Assembly (NCBI GenBank): GCA_965658765.1
Contig: CBFHTO010000007.1
Coordinates: 17,273-81,272 of the forward strand
DNA: 64,000 bases
Source of the DNA: Glaciecola sp965658765
GTDB taxonomy: Bacteria; Pseudomonadota; Gammaproteobacteria; Enterobacterales; Alteromonadaceae
Direction of reading: 5' to 3'
The notes under the pieces were generated by a model. That model made no database searches. It was not told where the DNA came from and saw only the letters and a program-made list of their open reading frames with translations. The position numbers and the translations under genes are program-made. This document shows, in pieces, positions 43,197 through 52,163 of the stretch (its first letter is position 1; each line of letters begins with the position of its first letter).

Positions 43197-43618
43197 TGAA
43201 ACCTGCGCATCGTAAAAAGGCTCGTACACTCGCTCTTCAAGCGCTATATGCATGGCAAATGAGCGGAAACGATATGGCTCAAATAGAGTTATCTATTGCT
43301 ACTACCAACGACATGAAAGACGTTGATATGGAGTATTTTCAGGCAATAATCCATGGTGTATCTGGTGATGTAGAGACGATTGACAGCACTATCAAACCAT
43401 ATCTTGGGCGGTTACCTGAAGAGTTAGATCCGATAGAGAAATCAATACTTCGGCTAGCGACATTTGAACTCACAGAGCGCATTGACACCCCTTATAAAGT
43501 TGTGATTAATGAATCGATCGAGTTAGCAAAGACCTTTGGTGCTGAGGAAAGCCATAAGTTCATCAATGGCGCTTTAGACAAAGCGGTGAACTATCTTCGA
43601 AAGCATGAAAGAAGCTAA
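43196..43618 (+). CDS. nusB: Transcription antitermination factor NusB
   Basis: An RNA-binding antitermination factor that works with S10 on boxA of rRNA operons. N-terminal RKKARTLALQALYAWQM, then LDPIEKSILRLATFEL and the C-terminal KFINGALDKA. The length of 140 is normal. It starts with GTG 43196, one base overlapping the ribH stop. The ribH-nusB-thiL order is conserved widely. Confidence 0.95.
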   Translation: MKPAHRKKARTLALQALYAWQMSGNDMAQIELSIATTNDMKDVDMEYFQAIIHGVSGDVETIDSTIKPYLGRLPEELDPIEKSILRLATFELTERIDTPYKVVINESIELAKTFGAEESHKFINGALDKAVNYLRKHERS

Positions 43619-43621
43619 ACT

Positions 43622-44599
43622 GTGGACGAATTCAGTTTAATTCAGAATTACTTCCAACGAGCCAGCTTTAAACGAAAAGACGTGGTATTAGGGATCGGTG
43701 ACGATGCTGCGGTGTCTAATGTGCCTGTCAACCAGTTACTCGTGACTACCACAGATACATTGAGTGAAGGTGTTCACTTCTTCGCTGATTGCGACCCTGA
43801 AGATCTTGCCCACAAAGCCGTTGCGGTAAATTTGAGTGATTTAGCTGCGATGGGGGCTGAACCAAGTTGGATAAGCCTTTCGTTATCTATGCCGAGCATA
43901 GATAGCCACTGGTTAGATAAGTTTTCAACTAAGCTTGCTGAGTTGACGGAGTATTTTAGTATTCAGCTTATTGGTGGTGATACAGTCAAGGGACCATTAT
44001 CTGTAACCATCACGGCGCAAGGCTTTGTGCCACCTGATAGCATGTTGACTCGGTCTGGAGCAAAAGCGGGTGATTGGATTTTTGTGACAGGTAGCCTAGG
44101 CGATGCTGGTGCGGGCCTCGATGTAATGACGGGCAAGTTAGTGGTCGACAAAAAAGAAGATAAGCAATTTTTGTTATCTAGACACCTTCGACCAAGCCCA
44201 CGTATTGTCGCCGGAACTGTGCTAAGGCGTTTGGCAAGCTCTTGTATCGATGTTTCAGATGGATTGTTGCAGGACATCCAGCATGTTTTGAAAATGTCAG
44301 AAACCGGCGCTATATTATATTTAGATCAAATTCCACTCTCTCCAGCTCTTGGAAATAACGTTCAGGAATTATTACAAGCGCTTAAGTACGCACTGACATC
44401 GGGTGATGATTACGAACTTTTATTTACGGTACCTGAAGAACACAAGACCAGCGTTGAAACAGCCTTAAATAATTATTCTATTCCCTATACTAATATTGGC
44501 CAGATGACTGGTGCAATAGGTAAGCTAGAAACTCGCTTGAATCAAAAAGCTTTTGATATTAGTGAATTTGAGTCTAGTGGTTATCTTCATTTTAAATAA
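43622..44599 (+). CDS. thiL: Thiamine-monophosphate kinase
   Basis: Phosphorylates thiamine phosphate to thiamine diphosphate. Motifs GIGDDAAV, TTDTLSEGVHF, NLSDLAAMGAEP and GDTVKGP bind Mg-ATP and substrate, with DVSDGLLQD and TSGDDYELLF in the C-terminal half. The length of 325 is normal. The start is GTG 43622, four bases after nusB. It supplies the cofactor that Dxs, encoded nearby, needs. Confidence 0.95.
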   Translation: MDEFSLIQNYFQRASFKRKDVVLGIGDDAAVSNVPVNQLLVTTTDTLSEGVHFFADCDPEDLAHKAVAVNLSDLAAMGAEPSWISLSLSMPSIDSHWLDKFSTKLAELTEYFSIQLIGGDTVKGPLSVTITAQGFVPPDSMLTRSGAKAGDWIFVTGSLGDAGAGLDVMTGKLVVDKKEDKQFLLSRHLRPSPRIVAGTVLRRLASSCIDVSDGLLQDIQHVLKMSETGAILYLDQIPLSPALGNNVQELLQALKYALTSGDDYELLFTVPEEHKTSVETALNNYSIPYTNIGQMTGAIGKLETRLNQKAFDISEFESSGYLHFK

Positions 44600-44605
44600 A
44601 AGACA

Positions 44606-45094
44606 ATGGACAAAGAGCTTCGTAAGAAAGTCAATTTATTAAAGCCATCGCATTTTTTAGGATTTGGTTTCGGCTCAGGCTTGATTCCCTTAATGCCAGG
44701 CACAATGGGCTCCTTAGCTGCACTGCCGTTGGTGGCGGTTTGCGCTAGCTATCTTCCGTTAAGTATTTATCTTGCACTTACCGCAATTATTATTGTGTTA
44801 GGCGTCTGGATTTGTGAACAAACAAGCAATGATTTAGGCCTACACGATCATGGTTCTATCGTGTGGGATGAAATCGCAGGCATGTTCGTCACATTTATCG
44901 CAATACAGCTCAGTTGGCATAGTTTACTACTTGGTTTTATTCTATTTCGATTTTTCGATATTTTAAAACCGTGGCCAATTAAATGGCTTGATAAACATGT
45001 TCATGGTGGCTTCGGTATTATGCTAGACGACATCGTAGCGGGATTGTTTTCTTTGATTTGTTTACACGCGGGCTATTACGTTTTCGGGTTTTAA
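44606..45094 (+). CDS. pgpA: Phosphatidylglycerophosphatase A
   Basis: An inner membrane phosphatase making phosphatidylglycerol from its phosphate. It has the family motifs GFGSGLIPLMPGTMGSLAALP, DEIAGMFV and RFFDILKPWPI, plus LDDIVAG near the end. About four membrane helices. The length of 162 is normal. It is 6 bases after thiL and converges on dxs. Confidence 0.94.
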   Translation: MDKELRKKVNLLKPSHFLGFGFGSGLIPLMPGTMGSLAALPLVAVCASYLPLSIYLALTAIIIVLGVWICEQTSNDLGLHDHGSIVWDEIAGMFVTFIAIQLSWHSLLLGFILFRFFDILKPWPIKWLDKHVHGGFGIMLDDIVAGLFSLICLHAGYYVFGF

Positions 45095-45117
45095 TTTTTA
45101 TTTAAAAATTGAATATA

Positions 45118-45145
45118 CGCAGTTTTACAATATTGCAAAACTGCG
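45118..45145. terminator. Near-perfect palindrome between convergent pgpA and dxs
   Basis: CGCAGTTTT (45118-45126) pairs with AAAACTGCG (45137-45145). The 10-base centre is itself CAATATTG with flanking A and C. It is in the 61-base convergent gap, so it may end transcription from both sides, though no T-tract lies beyond the arms. Confidence 0.5.
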
Positions 45146-45155
45146 CCATTTAGTT

Positions 45156-47018
45156 CTATGACAAAAACTGTTCTATGGACGAAGTGATTCCGTTTGAATC
45201 GAGCCCTAGTTCTGCGTACATCTCTTGCTGAGTACCTTGCATGATGAACTCGTCTGGTAACCCTAAAGTAAGCACCTGCTGTAAAACTTTGTTTTGTTGA
45301 AGGCACTCCATCACTGCGCTGCCAGCACCACCTAAAATACAAGCATCTTCAAGAGTCACTAATAATTCATGTTCTTTAGCAGCCTTCAGAATAGCTTGTT
45401 CGTCGATGGGTTTGACAAACCTCATGTCTATTACCGATGCGTCAAGTGCCTCAGCCGCAGAAAGTGCTTCAGGTAATAGTGTACCAAAGTTTAAAATACA
45501 GACATTTTTGCCCTTCCTTAAGTCTTTGCTTTTACCTAATTCAATAAATTGCATGTCGTTTGGAACTTCAACACCCATACCACTACCACGGGGATATCTG
45601 ACTGTCGCAGGTTGTTTGAGCTGATGACCAGTGAAGAGCATATTGCGGCACTCGGCTTCGTCGCTTGGTGTCATAATTACCATGTTGGGGATACAGCGCA
45701 TAAAGCTAATATCAAAAGCTCCTTGATGAGTAGGCCCATCAGCGCCAACGATACCTGCGCGGTCGATAGCGAATAGTACAGGCAAATTCTGAAGGGCCAC
45801 GTCGTGTATTAATTGGTCATACGCTCTTTGTAAAAATGTACTATATATTGCCACAATGACATGTTTGTTTTCTTTAGCAAGGCCAGCTGCAAGCGTAACA
45901 GCATGTTGCTCCGCTATTGCAACATCAATATACTGCTCAGGAAATTTTTGAGAGAATTTCACCATCCCAGAGCCCTCACGCATCGCAGGTGTTATGGCAA
46001 TTAATTCTTTGTCTTTCTTGGCCATGTCGCATAACCAGTCGCCGAATACAGCTGAAAAGGTTGGTGACGAAGGTTTGCTTTTTGGAAATTGCTCGGTTTT
46101 GTGATCGAACTTAGGAACGGCATGCCATTTTATGGGGTCTTGTTCTGCCTGTTCGTAGCCTTTTCCTTTTTTAGTCACAACATGAAGAATTTTGGGACCA
46201 GGAAGCTGGCGCATGTTGTAGAGTGTATCAGTTAAGGCATCAACATCGTGCCCGTCAATGGGACCGATATACCTGAATCCGAGTTCTTCAAAAATGGTTC
46301 CAGGAACGACCATGCCCTTGATGTGCTCTTCTGCTTTGCTAGCAAATTCTTTGATTGGCGGTAGCGTGGATAAGATTTTTTTACCGCCATCTCTAATGGA
46401 ATTAAAAAAGTTTCCAGTGAGTAATCTTGCCAAGTGACTATTTAGAGCGCCGACGTTTTCAGATATCGACATTTCATTGTCGTTTAATACGATTAATAAG
46501 TCTTTATTAATATCGCCCCCATGATTAAGGGCTTCGAATGCTAGGCCAGCAGTCATAGCACCGTCTCCTATCACAGCAACCACCTTGCGACCTTTATTTT
46601 CTTTCTCTGCTGCGATAGCCATACCAAGAGCCGCGCTAATTGAGGTCGAGGAGTGACCAACGGCGAAGGTATCAAATTCGCTTTCTGGTGGCCACGGGAA
46701 TGGGTGAAGTCCGCCTTTCTGACGAATACTTGTCATCTGTTCTCTGCGGCCTGTAAGAATTTTATGAGGGTATGCTTGATGACCTACATCCCAAATTAGT
46801 CGGTCGAACGGCGTGTTGTAGACGTAATGAAGCGCTACTGTTAATTCGACTGTTCCAAGTCCAGACGCAAAATGGCCACTGCTTCGGCTGACACAGTTTA
46901 AAAGATACATGCGAAGTTCTTTGGCAATACTTGATAACTTCGCTTTAGGCAATGCCCGTAATTCGCTTGGTAAATTTGCTTTGGCTAAATTCGGGTAATG
47001 AGATAAATCTAAACTCAT
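45156..47018 (-). CDS. dxs: 1-deoxy-D-xylulose-5-phosphate synthase
   Basis: The first, rate-setting step of the MEP isoprenoid pathway; also feeds thiamine and pyridoxal synthesis. It uses thiamine diphosphate: GDGAMTAGLAFEALNH, then NDNEMSIS. Also HVVTKKGKGY, EQHAVTLAAG and DRAGIVGADGPTHQG. The length of 620 is normal. It is the last of xseB-ispA-dxs, 38 bases after ispA. Confidence 0.97.
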   Translation of the reverse strand: MSLDLSHYPNLAKANLPSELRALPKAKLSSIAKELRMYLLNCVSRSSGHFASGLGTVELTVALHYVYNTPFDRLIWDVGHQAYPHKILTGRREQMTSIRQKGGLHPFPWPPESEFDTFAVGHSSTSISAALGMAIAAEKENKGRKVVAVIGDGAMTAGLAFEALNHGGDINKDLLIVLNDNEMSISENVGALNSHLARLLTGNFFNSIRDGGKKILSTLPPIKEFASKAEEHIKGMVVPGTIFEELGFRYIGPIDGHDVDALTDTLYNMRQLPGPKILHVVTKKGKGYEQAEQDPIKWHAVPKFDHKTEQFPKSKPSSPTFSAVFGDWLCDMAKKDKELIAITPAMREGSGMVKFSQKFPEQYIDVAIAEQHAVTLAAGLAKENKHVIVAIYSTFLQRAYDQLIHDVALQNLPVLFAIDRAGIVGADGPTHQGAFDISFMRCIPNMVIMTPSDEAECRNMLFTGHQLKQPATVRYPRGSGMGVEVPNDMQFIELGKSKDLRKGKNVCILNFGTLLPEALSAAEALDASVIDMRFVKPIDEQAILKAAKEHELLVTLEDACILGGAGSAVMECLQQNKVLQQVLTLGLPDEFIMQGTQQEMYAELGLDSNGITSSIEQFLS

Positions 47019-47056
47019 AGTAATTATATTTTAATGTCCTGTCGTTTATATACCGA

Positions 47057-47959
47057 CTAAAAGGTTCGCGTGACCAAAAAATCGCTAAATAAGCTTAGTT
47101 TACTTGTATCATAAGGTAAACATGATAAGGCTCTAGATGCCTCTTCGTGATGATATTTTAACTCGTTTTTCGCACCATCTAAGCCGAGTAAGGAGACAAA
47201 GGTCGATTTATTTGCTTTTTCGTCCGAACCTTGCGGTTTGCCTAGAGTAGCAGTGTCTGACGTCACATCCAAAATGTCGTCTTGAATTTGAAAGGCGAGT
47301 CCAATATGGCGCGAAAACTCTAATAAACGTGCTATGTCGCTTTGTGCAATTGTATCACTCAACAAGCAAGGCAATTCAACACTTGCGGTGAGAAGCGCAC
47401 CGGTTTTGAGGCTATGCAGTCTGCGTAATTCATCAATAGTGATTTGTTCATTAGTCGCCGATAAGTCTAGGCTTTGCCCACAGACCATGCCTTGAACACC
47501 ACTGCATTTGGCAAGTACCCTTACAAGAAGGATGCGTTTTGATTCATTTTTTTCGCTAATTTCCCCAGATGCTAGTAACTCAAAGGCCATGCATTGCAGA
47601 GCATCTCCAACCAAAATTGCTGTCGCTTCATCGAATCGCTTGTGACAGGTTGGTTTACCTCGTCGTAAATCATCATCGTCCATAGCAGGTAAATCGTCAT
47701 GGACTAGTGAATAGGCATGCATCAACTCAATCGCTAAGCTACACAATATCATATCTTTTGAATTCAATGACAAGAGTTCACCGACTAAAGTCAAAAGTAC
47801 TGGGCGCATGCGTTTGCCGCCTGATAGCACTGAGTATGCTATGGCCTCTTTTAACTTGGCTGACTCAATATTTTGATCGTTTAGATATTGTTCAAAATGC
47901 TTGTCAATTTTGCTTGCGACATCGTCTATTTTGATGCGTAAATCGCTTTGTGTGGGCAT
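47057..47959 (-). CDS. ispA: Farnesyl diphosphate synthase
   Basis: Condenses IPP with DMAPP and GPP to farnesyl diphosphate. First aspartate-rich motif DDLPAMDDDDLRRG, second DDILD, with GGKRMRP and GQSLDL. The length of 300 is normal. It sits 14 bases after xseB and before dxs. With ispH and dxs it gives three isoprenoid genes in this window. Confidence 0.95.
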   Translation of the reverse strand: MPTQSDLRIKIDDVASKIDKHFEQYLNDQNIESAKLKEAIAYSVLSGGKRMRPVLLTLVGELLSLNSKDMILCSLAIELMHAYSLVHDDLPAMDDDDLRRGKPTCHKRFDEATAILVGDALQCMAFELLASGEISEKNESKRILLVRVLAKCSGVQGMVCGQSLDLSATNEQITIDELRRLHSLKTGALLTASVELPCLLSDTIAQSDIARLLEFSRHIGLAFQIQDDILDVTSDTATLGKPQGSDEKANKSTFVSLLGLDGAKNELKYHHEEASRALSCLPYDTSKLSLFSDFLVTRTF

Positions 47960-47973
47960 ATGAGGTTTTTCAA

Positions 47974-48198
47974 TTATTCTTGGAATGGCTCTAAACTTTC
48001 TTGACCATTCTTTTGCGTCAAAATCTGAACTTTTTGCTCTGCTTCTTGAAGTAATTTTTGTGTGTGCCTAGCTAAGGCCACGCCTTTTTCAAACTGTTGC
48101 AAGGACTTTTCAAGAGGGATGTCACCGCTTTCCATTTCGACGACGATTTCGTCCAAAGCCTCCATTGCTTGTTCAAATGACAGCTCGTTTATATTCAT
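47974..48198 (-). CDS. xseB: Exodeoxyribonuclease VII small subunit
   Basis: The small subunit that binds XseA helically. The core reads SFEQAMEALDEIVVEMESG, then IPLEKSLQQFEKGVAL, as usual. ATG 48198 gives 74 residues, the normal size, with AGG eight bases upstream. A longer in-frame start at 48255 adds 19 residues that do not look like XseB. It is first in xseB-ispA-dxs and divergent from pomA. Confidence 0.93.
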   Translation of the reverse strand: MNINELSFEQAMEALDEIVVEMESGDIPLEKSLQQFEKGVALARHTQKLLQEAEQKVQILTQKNGQESLEPFQE

Positions 48199-48418
48199 TT
48201 TTTTGCCTATTAATTTTCGTGTCTGAACCTTAACTGAGCAAACATATAAATTCAATTGCTAGTCGCCTAAAACAACAACTTTTTCAATAAAGAAAAAACC
48301 AAATTTGCCGTTAACCCATTCAGAGAATTGAAAGGACTTTAAAGCATTTGACACTTCTATCTGCTTACACGATATCTAACAGTCCTTCCATAAAGATTTA
48401 GTATTACAGGAGTCTAAT

Positions 48419-49180
48419 GTGGATTTAGCAACCTTAGTCGGGTTTATCGGTGCTATGGGTTTCGTCGTCATGGCGATGGTGCTAGGTGGTGATCTGGGTA
48501 TATTTTTCAACGTCCCTTCAGTACTCATTGTATTCGGTGGTTCTGTCTTTGTTGTCTTAATGCAATATCCTTTATCGCAATTTTTAGGTGCAGGTAAAAT
48601 TGCAGGTAAAGCATTTGCATTTAAATTACAAAGCCCAGAGGAGTTAATCGAAAAAATAGTAGAGATGGCCGATGCTGCGCGAAAAGGCGGATTTTTGGCA
48701 CTAGAAGAGGCAGAGATTGAAAACTCCTTTATGCAGAAAGGGGTGGATATGTTGGTCGACGGGCATGATGTCGATGTTGTGAAAGCCACAATGGGCAAAG
48801 ATATTAGTAACACTACAGAACGCCACGATGCAGGCTCAGTGATATTTAAATCTTTAGGTGATGTTGCGCCTGCAATGGGAATGATAGGCACTCTTATTGG
48901 TCTTGTTGCTATGCTATCGAATATGGATGATCCCAAAGCGATTGGACCGGCTATGGCGGTAGCGCTATTGACTACATTATATGGTGCAATGCTAGCCAAC
49001 TTATTTTGTTTACCAATCGCATTTAAACTCAGCGTTAGAGCGGCTGAAGAAAAACTTAATCAAAGTCTTATTCTAGATGGCATTTTAGGAATTGCTGACG
49101 GTCAAAACCCACGGGTTATTGAAGGGGTTCTGCAAGGTTATATTGCAGAAGGCAAGCGTAAAAGCGGAGACGCCGAATGA
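48419..49180 (+). CDS. pomA: Flagellar stator protein PomA (MotA family)
   Basis: A stator subunit of the sodium-driven polar flagellar motor; four membrane helices. The N-terminus MDLATLVGFIGAMGFV, and the segment GDVAPAMGMIGTLIGLVAML, are characteristic of PomA. The charged cytoplasmic loop (about 80-145) interacts with FliG. The length of 253 is normal. The start is GTG 48419, with AGGAG seven bases upstream. It overlaps pomB by four bases. Its position next to xseB-ispA-dxs matches Vibrio-like genomes. Sodium coupling is inferred from that resemblance. Confidence 0.93.
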   Translation: MDLATLVGFIGAMGFVVMAMVLGGDLGIFFNVPSVLIVFGGSVFVVLMQYPLSQFLGAGKIAGKAFAFKLQSPEELIEKIVEMADAARKGGFLALEEAEIENSFMQKGVDMLVDGHDVDVVKATMGKDISNTTERHDAGSVIFKSLGDVAPAMGMIGTLIGLVAMLSNMDDPKAIGPAMAVALLTTLYGAMLANLFCLPIAFKLSVRAAEEKLNQSLILDGILGIADGQNPRVIEGVLQGYIAEGKRKSGDAE

Positions 49181-50118
49181 GTGACGAGCAGGAAGAATGT
49201 CCTAAATGTCCTCCCGAAGGACTACCTGCGTGGATGGGGACCTTTGCAGACCTTATGTCCTTATTGATGTGTTTCTTTGTCCTCTTGCTGTCGTTTTCAG
49301 AGATGGACGTAAAAAAGTTTAAGCAAATTGCTGGATCGATGAAGTTTGCATTTGGTGTTCAAAATAAAATCGAGCTAAAAGATATACCAAAAGGCACCAG
49401 TGTCGTTGCATTGGAGTTCAGACCAGGGAAACCTGATCCAACGCCCATAGAAACAGTTCAGCAAGTGACACAAGACATCACAAAGCCCATGCTTAATTTT
49501 CAAGAAGGCGAGGAAGACTCAGCGGGAGGTCGCCAGAAACAACAGGGTACATTACGTGGTGGACAGTCAGCCCAAACGGCGAATCAAGTTGCAGCAGCGG
49601 CTGCCGCTGCTGCAAATAAAGAGCAGCAAGAAAAGAATAAGAAAAAAGTCGAAGATCTACTGAAGAAAGAGATAAAAGACGGTGCGATTGATGTTGAAAG
49701 CCTAGGGCAACAGCTGGTAATCCGCATCAGAGAAAGCGGGTCATTTTCTGCGGGTTCAGCTTTTTTACAACCACAATTTGTGCCGGTTATTAGAAAGTTA
49801 GGCGAACTTTTAGGAGATATTCCCGGTAAAGTAGAAATCACAGGGCACAGTGACAGTAATTCAGTATCCAACGAATTATTTAGATCTAGCTGGGATCTGT
49901 CTGCGCAAAGGGCAGTTGCAGTTGCTGAGGAGTTGCGAAGAGCAAGAGGATTTGATGAAACTCGGATGAGGGTGATTGGCAGAGCTGCTACTCAGCCAAT
50001 CGACACATCTGATACATTTGCTGCACGAGCAAACAACAGACGTGTCGAAATTACGATAATGCAAGGCGAACCGAAGTTTGCAGATCCAATTTCAGTGATA
50101 GAGGGCACAAGGCCCTAG
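49177..50118 (+). CDS. pomB: Flagellar stator protein PomB (MotB family)
   Basis: The ion-conducting and peptidoglycan-anchoring stator subunit. The single membrane helix contains FADLMSLLMCFF with the essential Asp25. A plug and linker follow, with an Ala run and a Lys/Glu coiled stretch near residue 140-170. The OmpA-like domain has VEITGHSDSN and NNRRVEITI. The length of 313 is normal. Coupled to pomA by ATGA. Confidence 0.94.
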   Translation: MSDEQEECPKCPPEGLPAWMGTFADLMSLLMCFFVLLLSFSEMDVKKFKQIAGSMKFAFGVQNKIELKDIPKGTSVVALEFRPGKPDPTPIETVQQVTQDITKPMLNFQEGEEDSAGGRQKQQGTLRGGQSAQTANQVAAAAAAAANKEQQEKNKKKVEDLLKKEIKDGAIDVESLGQQLVIRIRESGSFSAGSAFLQPQFVPVIRKLGELLGDIPGKVEITGHSDSNSVSNELFRSSWDLSAQRAVAVAEELRRARGFDETRMRVIGRAATQPIDTSDTFAARANNRRVEITIMQGEPKFADPISVIEGTRP

Positions 50119-50150
50119 CCGATTAGAGCCTGTGTTGATTGCCTTAGATG

Positions 50151-50176
50151 TCTAAGCCCGCTCAAGAGGGCTTAGA
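50151..50176. terminator. Hairpin overlapping the cfa-like 3' end
   Basis: A perfect 9-bp stem, TCTAAGCCC (50151-50159) with GGGCTTAGA (50168-50176), and an 8-base loop, lie at the convergence of pomB and the Cfa-like gene and include the latter's stop codon. No T-tract is seen, so it is a possible bidirectional terminator only. Confidence 0.4.
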
Positions 50177-51408
50177 TAATTAGGTTTACGAATAATAAGT
50201 TGGACAGTACTAATCACTCTTTCTAAAAATCCACCTTCGCAGTAATTCATATAATATTGCCACATTCGCATAAAGCGATCATCGTATCCATCCTTCGCAA
50301 GCGCTTGCTTTTGCTTGCTAAATTCACTGTACCAGTCTTCTAATGTTTTTGCGTAATCAAGACCTATATCATGGACATCGGCGATTGACATATTGGTGTG
50401 TTTCTTTAGCTTTTCATTAATCACTAACTGCGATGGAAGGAAGCCACCGGGAAATATATATTTCTGTATAAAATCAACAGATTCAGAATAACTCTTGTAA
50501 CGACGGTCATCAATCGTAATGGATTGTAACAACATTAAACCATCGTCTTTTAAGAGTGACGAACATTTCTCGAAGAAGTTCGATAAATACTCCTTACCTA
50601 CAGCCTCAATCATTTCAATTGATACTAATTTATCGAACTTGCCTTCCATTAAACGGTAGTCTCTCTTAAGAAGTGTAATTTTATCTTCGAGGTTTTCTTT
50701 CTTAATCCAGTTTTCTGCAAAATCATGCTGTTCTTCAGATATTGTGGTAGTGGTTACTTTACAGCCATAGTGTTTTGCTGCGTAAACTGCAAGTCCACCC
50801 CATCCAGTACCGATTTCCACAAGGTGATCTGATGGCTTAAGTTGGAGTTTATCGCATATGGTTTTTAACTTGTTTTGTTGAGCATCTGCAAGACTCGCGT
50901 TGGGATCCGGATAAATAGCTGATGAGTACATCATTGATTGGTCAAGGAACTTGGTGTAAAGCTTGTTACCTAGGTCATAGTGGGCCTCAATGTTTTTCTT
51001 TGCTTGTCCTGCAGAGTTTCGGTTAGCAAAGTGGCTCAATTTTAAAGCAGGCATTGTCAACCACTTAAACCGGTTTTCCCACTTATCTAAAATGGGCAAA
51101 TTGCGCGCAAATATGCGAATAACATTTGTTAAATTTGGACTTTCCCAAAGCTTATCAGTGAAAGTTTCTCCCGACGCAATACTGCCACCAAACATGAGTT
51201 TGGGGTAAGCCGATGTATGCAGAATATTGACTTCTGCGTGTAATTCGTGATTTTTATCCCCGTATTCACCGACTAAGTCGCCATTTTCTTTTAATACCAA
51301 AAAGCCTTTAGGCAAATGTTCTAGTATGTTCAAAAAGATAGCACGGCAAGACTTTTCCCAAAAAGACATTGTTTGATTCGAGGTATAGGTTTGTTCTGCA
51401 TGAGACAT
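50152..51408 (-). CDS. Cfa-like SAM-dependent fatty-acid methyltransferase
   Basis: A cyclopropane-synthase-family methyltransferase of 418 residues. The SAM site is LVEIGTGWGGLAVYA and EAHYDLGN is present. Of the bicarbonate-binding residues known in E. coli Cfa (C139, E239, H266, I268, Y317) it keeps Glu268, Ile297 and Tyr352, but has Ser163 for the Cys and Gln295 for the His. It should therefore still move methyl groups to unsaturated lipid chains, but may not make an ordinary cyclopropane. It is the last gene of the ChrR-associated operon. A role in methylated or furan fatty acid formation is a possibility. Confidence 0.85.
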   Translation of the reverse strand: MSHAEQTYTSNQTMSFWEKSCRAIFLNILEHLPKGFLVLKENGDLVGEYGDKNHELHAEVNILHTSAYPKLMFGGSIASGETFTDKLWESPNLTNVIRIFARNLPILDKWENRFKWLTMPALKLSHFANRNSAGQAKKNIEAHYDLGNKLYTKFLDQSMMYSSAIYPDPNASLADAQQNKLKTICDKLQLKPSDHLVEIGTGWGGLAVYAAKHYGCKVTTTTISEEQHDFAENWIKKENLEDKITLLKRDYRLMEGKFDKLVSIEMIEAVGKEYLSNFFEKCSSLLKDDGLMLLQSITIDDRRYKSYSESVDFIQKYIFPGGFLPSQLVINEKLKKHTNMSIADVHDIGLDYAKTLEDWYSEFSKQKQALAKDGYDDRFMRMWQYYMNYCEGGFLERVISTVQLIIRKPNYLSPLERA

Positions 51409-51431
51409 TCGTTTATATTCCTTACTTCACT

Positions 51432-52163
51432 TCAAGAATGCGTATAAATTGGAACGCGTTTGAAAAATAGTTTTGTGGCTTGCCAGTAGATGCCGGCTAG
51501 TGTTTTTATAGTCATACTGGGTATTGCTAGCAAAGCCCGTTTAAGACTTTTGCTGGTCATTGGTTCAAAAGTCATATCAAGGGCTGCTTCGAAGTGCTTC
51601 ACCTCTTTATAGCAACTCAAGTGCAATTTTAACTCTTCAGAGGGCGCAACGATTCGCCACTTATATTGCATATCCATTGGATTGAAAGGCGACACATGAA
51701 AGTCTTTTTGTGAATTCTCTTGCTTGCTCAAGTTAACCAAGTAGTGGTGTCTTTGGTTCCAAGGGGTGTTACTGACTTCGGCTAGCATATGGGTGTATAC
51801 ACCTGTCGCGTCTCTTAAAAAGTAGAAATTTACGGGAGAAAAGTACATTCCAAGCGTTCTAACCTGACCTAAGAGAAAAATATCACCGTCTAGTGGTTCA
51901 TTGGATAGCTCGTTCATTCTTTTGATGACTGAAGTTTCTAAGTCAGAGTTTTCATCACCTAAGTAATCGTTTCGTTTGAAATTTACGAACTTAAACTTAC
52001 TCTCCTCATAAGAAAATGAAGCAACTTGTTCACTTAGTTCTGGAAGCTCTTTCAACTTTAGCCAATACAAAAATATTTGATAGCTAAACTGGTGTATCTT
52101 AGGGACACTGCGACGGTGATTTACCACGCCAGTATAAATTCCGCTTTCTAGATTTTGCGTCAT
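51432..52163 (-). CDS. DUF1365 family protein
   Basis: A conserved protein of 243 residues with no assigned activity. Recognised by the start SGIYTGVVNHRRSVPKIHQF, YFSPVNFYF, EVSNTPWNQRHHYLV and HVSPFNPMDMQYKW. It overlaps the FAD oxidoreductase gene by four bases (ATGA) and is 23 bases from the Cfa-like gene. This trio (FAD oxidoreductase, DUF1365, Cfa-like) recurs in bacteria with a ChrR/ECF system. A role in modification of membrane fatty acids is inferred from this association only. Confidence 0.88.
   Translation of the reverse strand: MTQNLESGIYTGVVNHRRSVPKIHQFSYQIFLYWLKLKELPELSEQVASFSYEESKFKFVNFKRNDYLGDENSDLETSVIKRMNELSNEPLDGDIFLLGQVRTLGMYFSPVNFYFLRDATGVYTHMLAEVSNTPWNQRHHYLVNLSKQENSQKDFHVSPFNPMDMQYKWRIVAPSEELKLHLSCYKEVKHFEAALDMTFEPMTSKSLKRALLAIPSMTIKTLAGIYWQATKLFFKRVPIYTHS

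Noticed and set aside
48376..48999. 207-codon open frame on the minus strand opposite pomA
   Set aside because: An antisense shadow of pomA; low-complexity Ser/Ile/Pro-rich translation.
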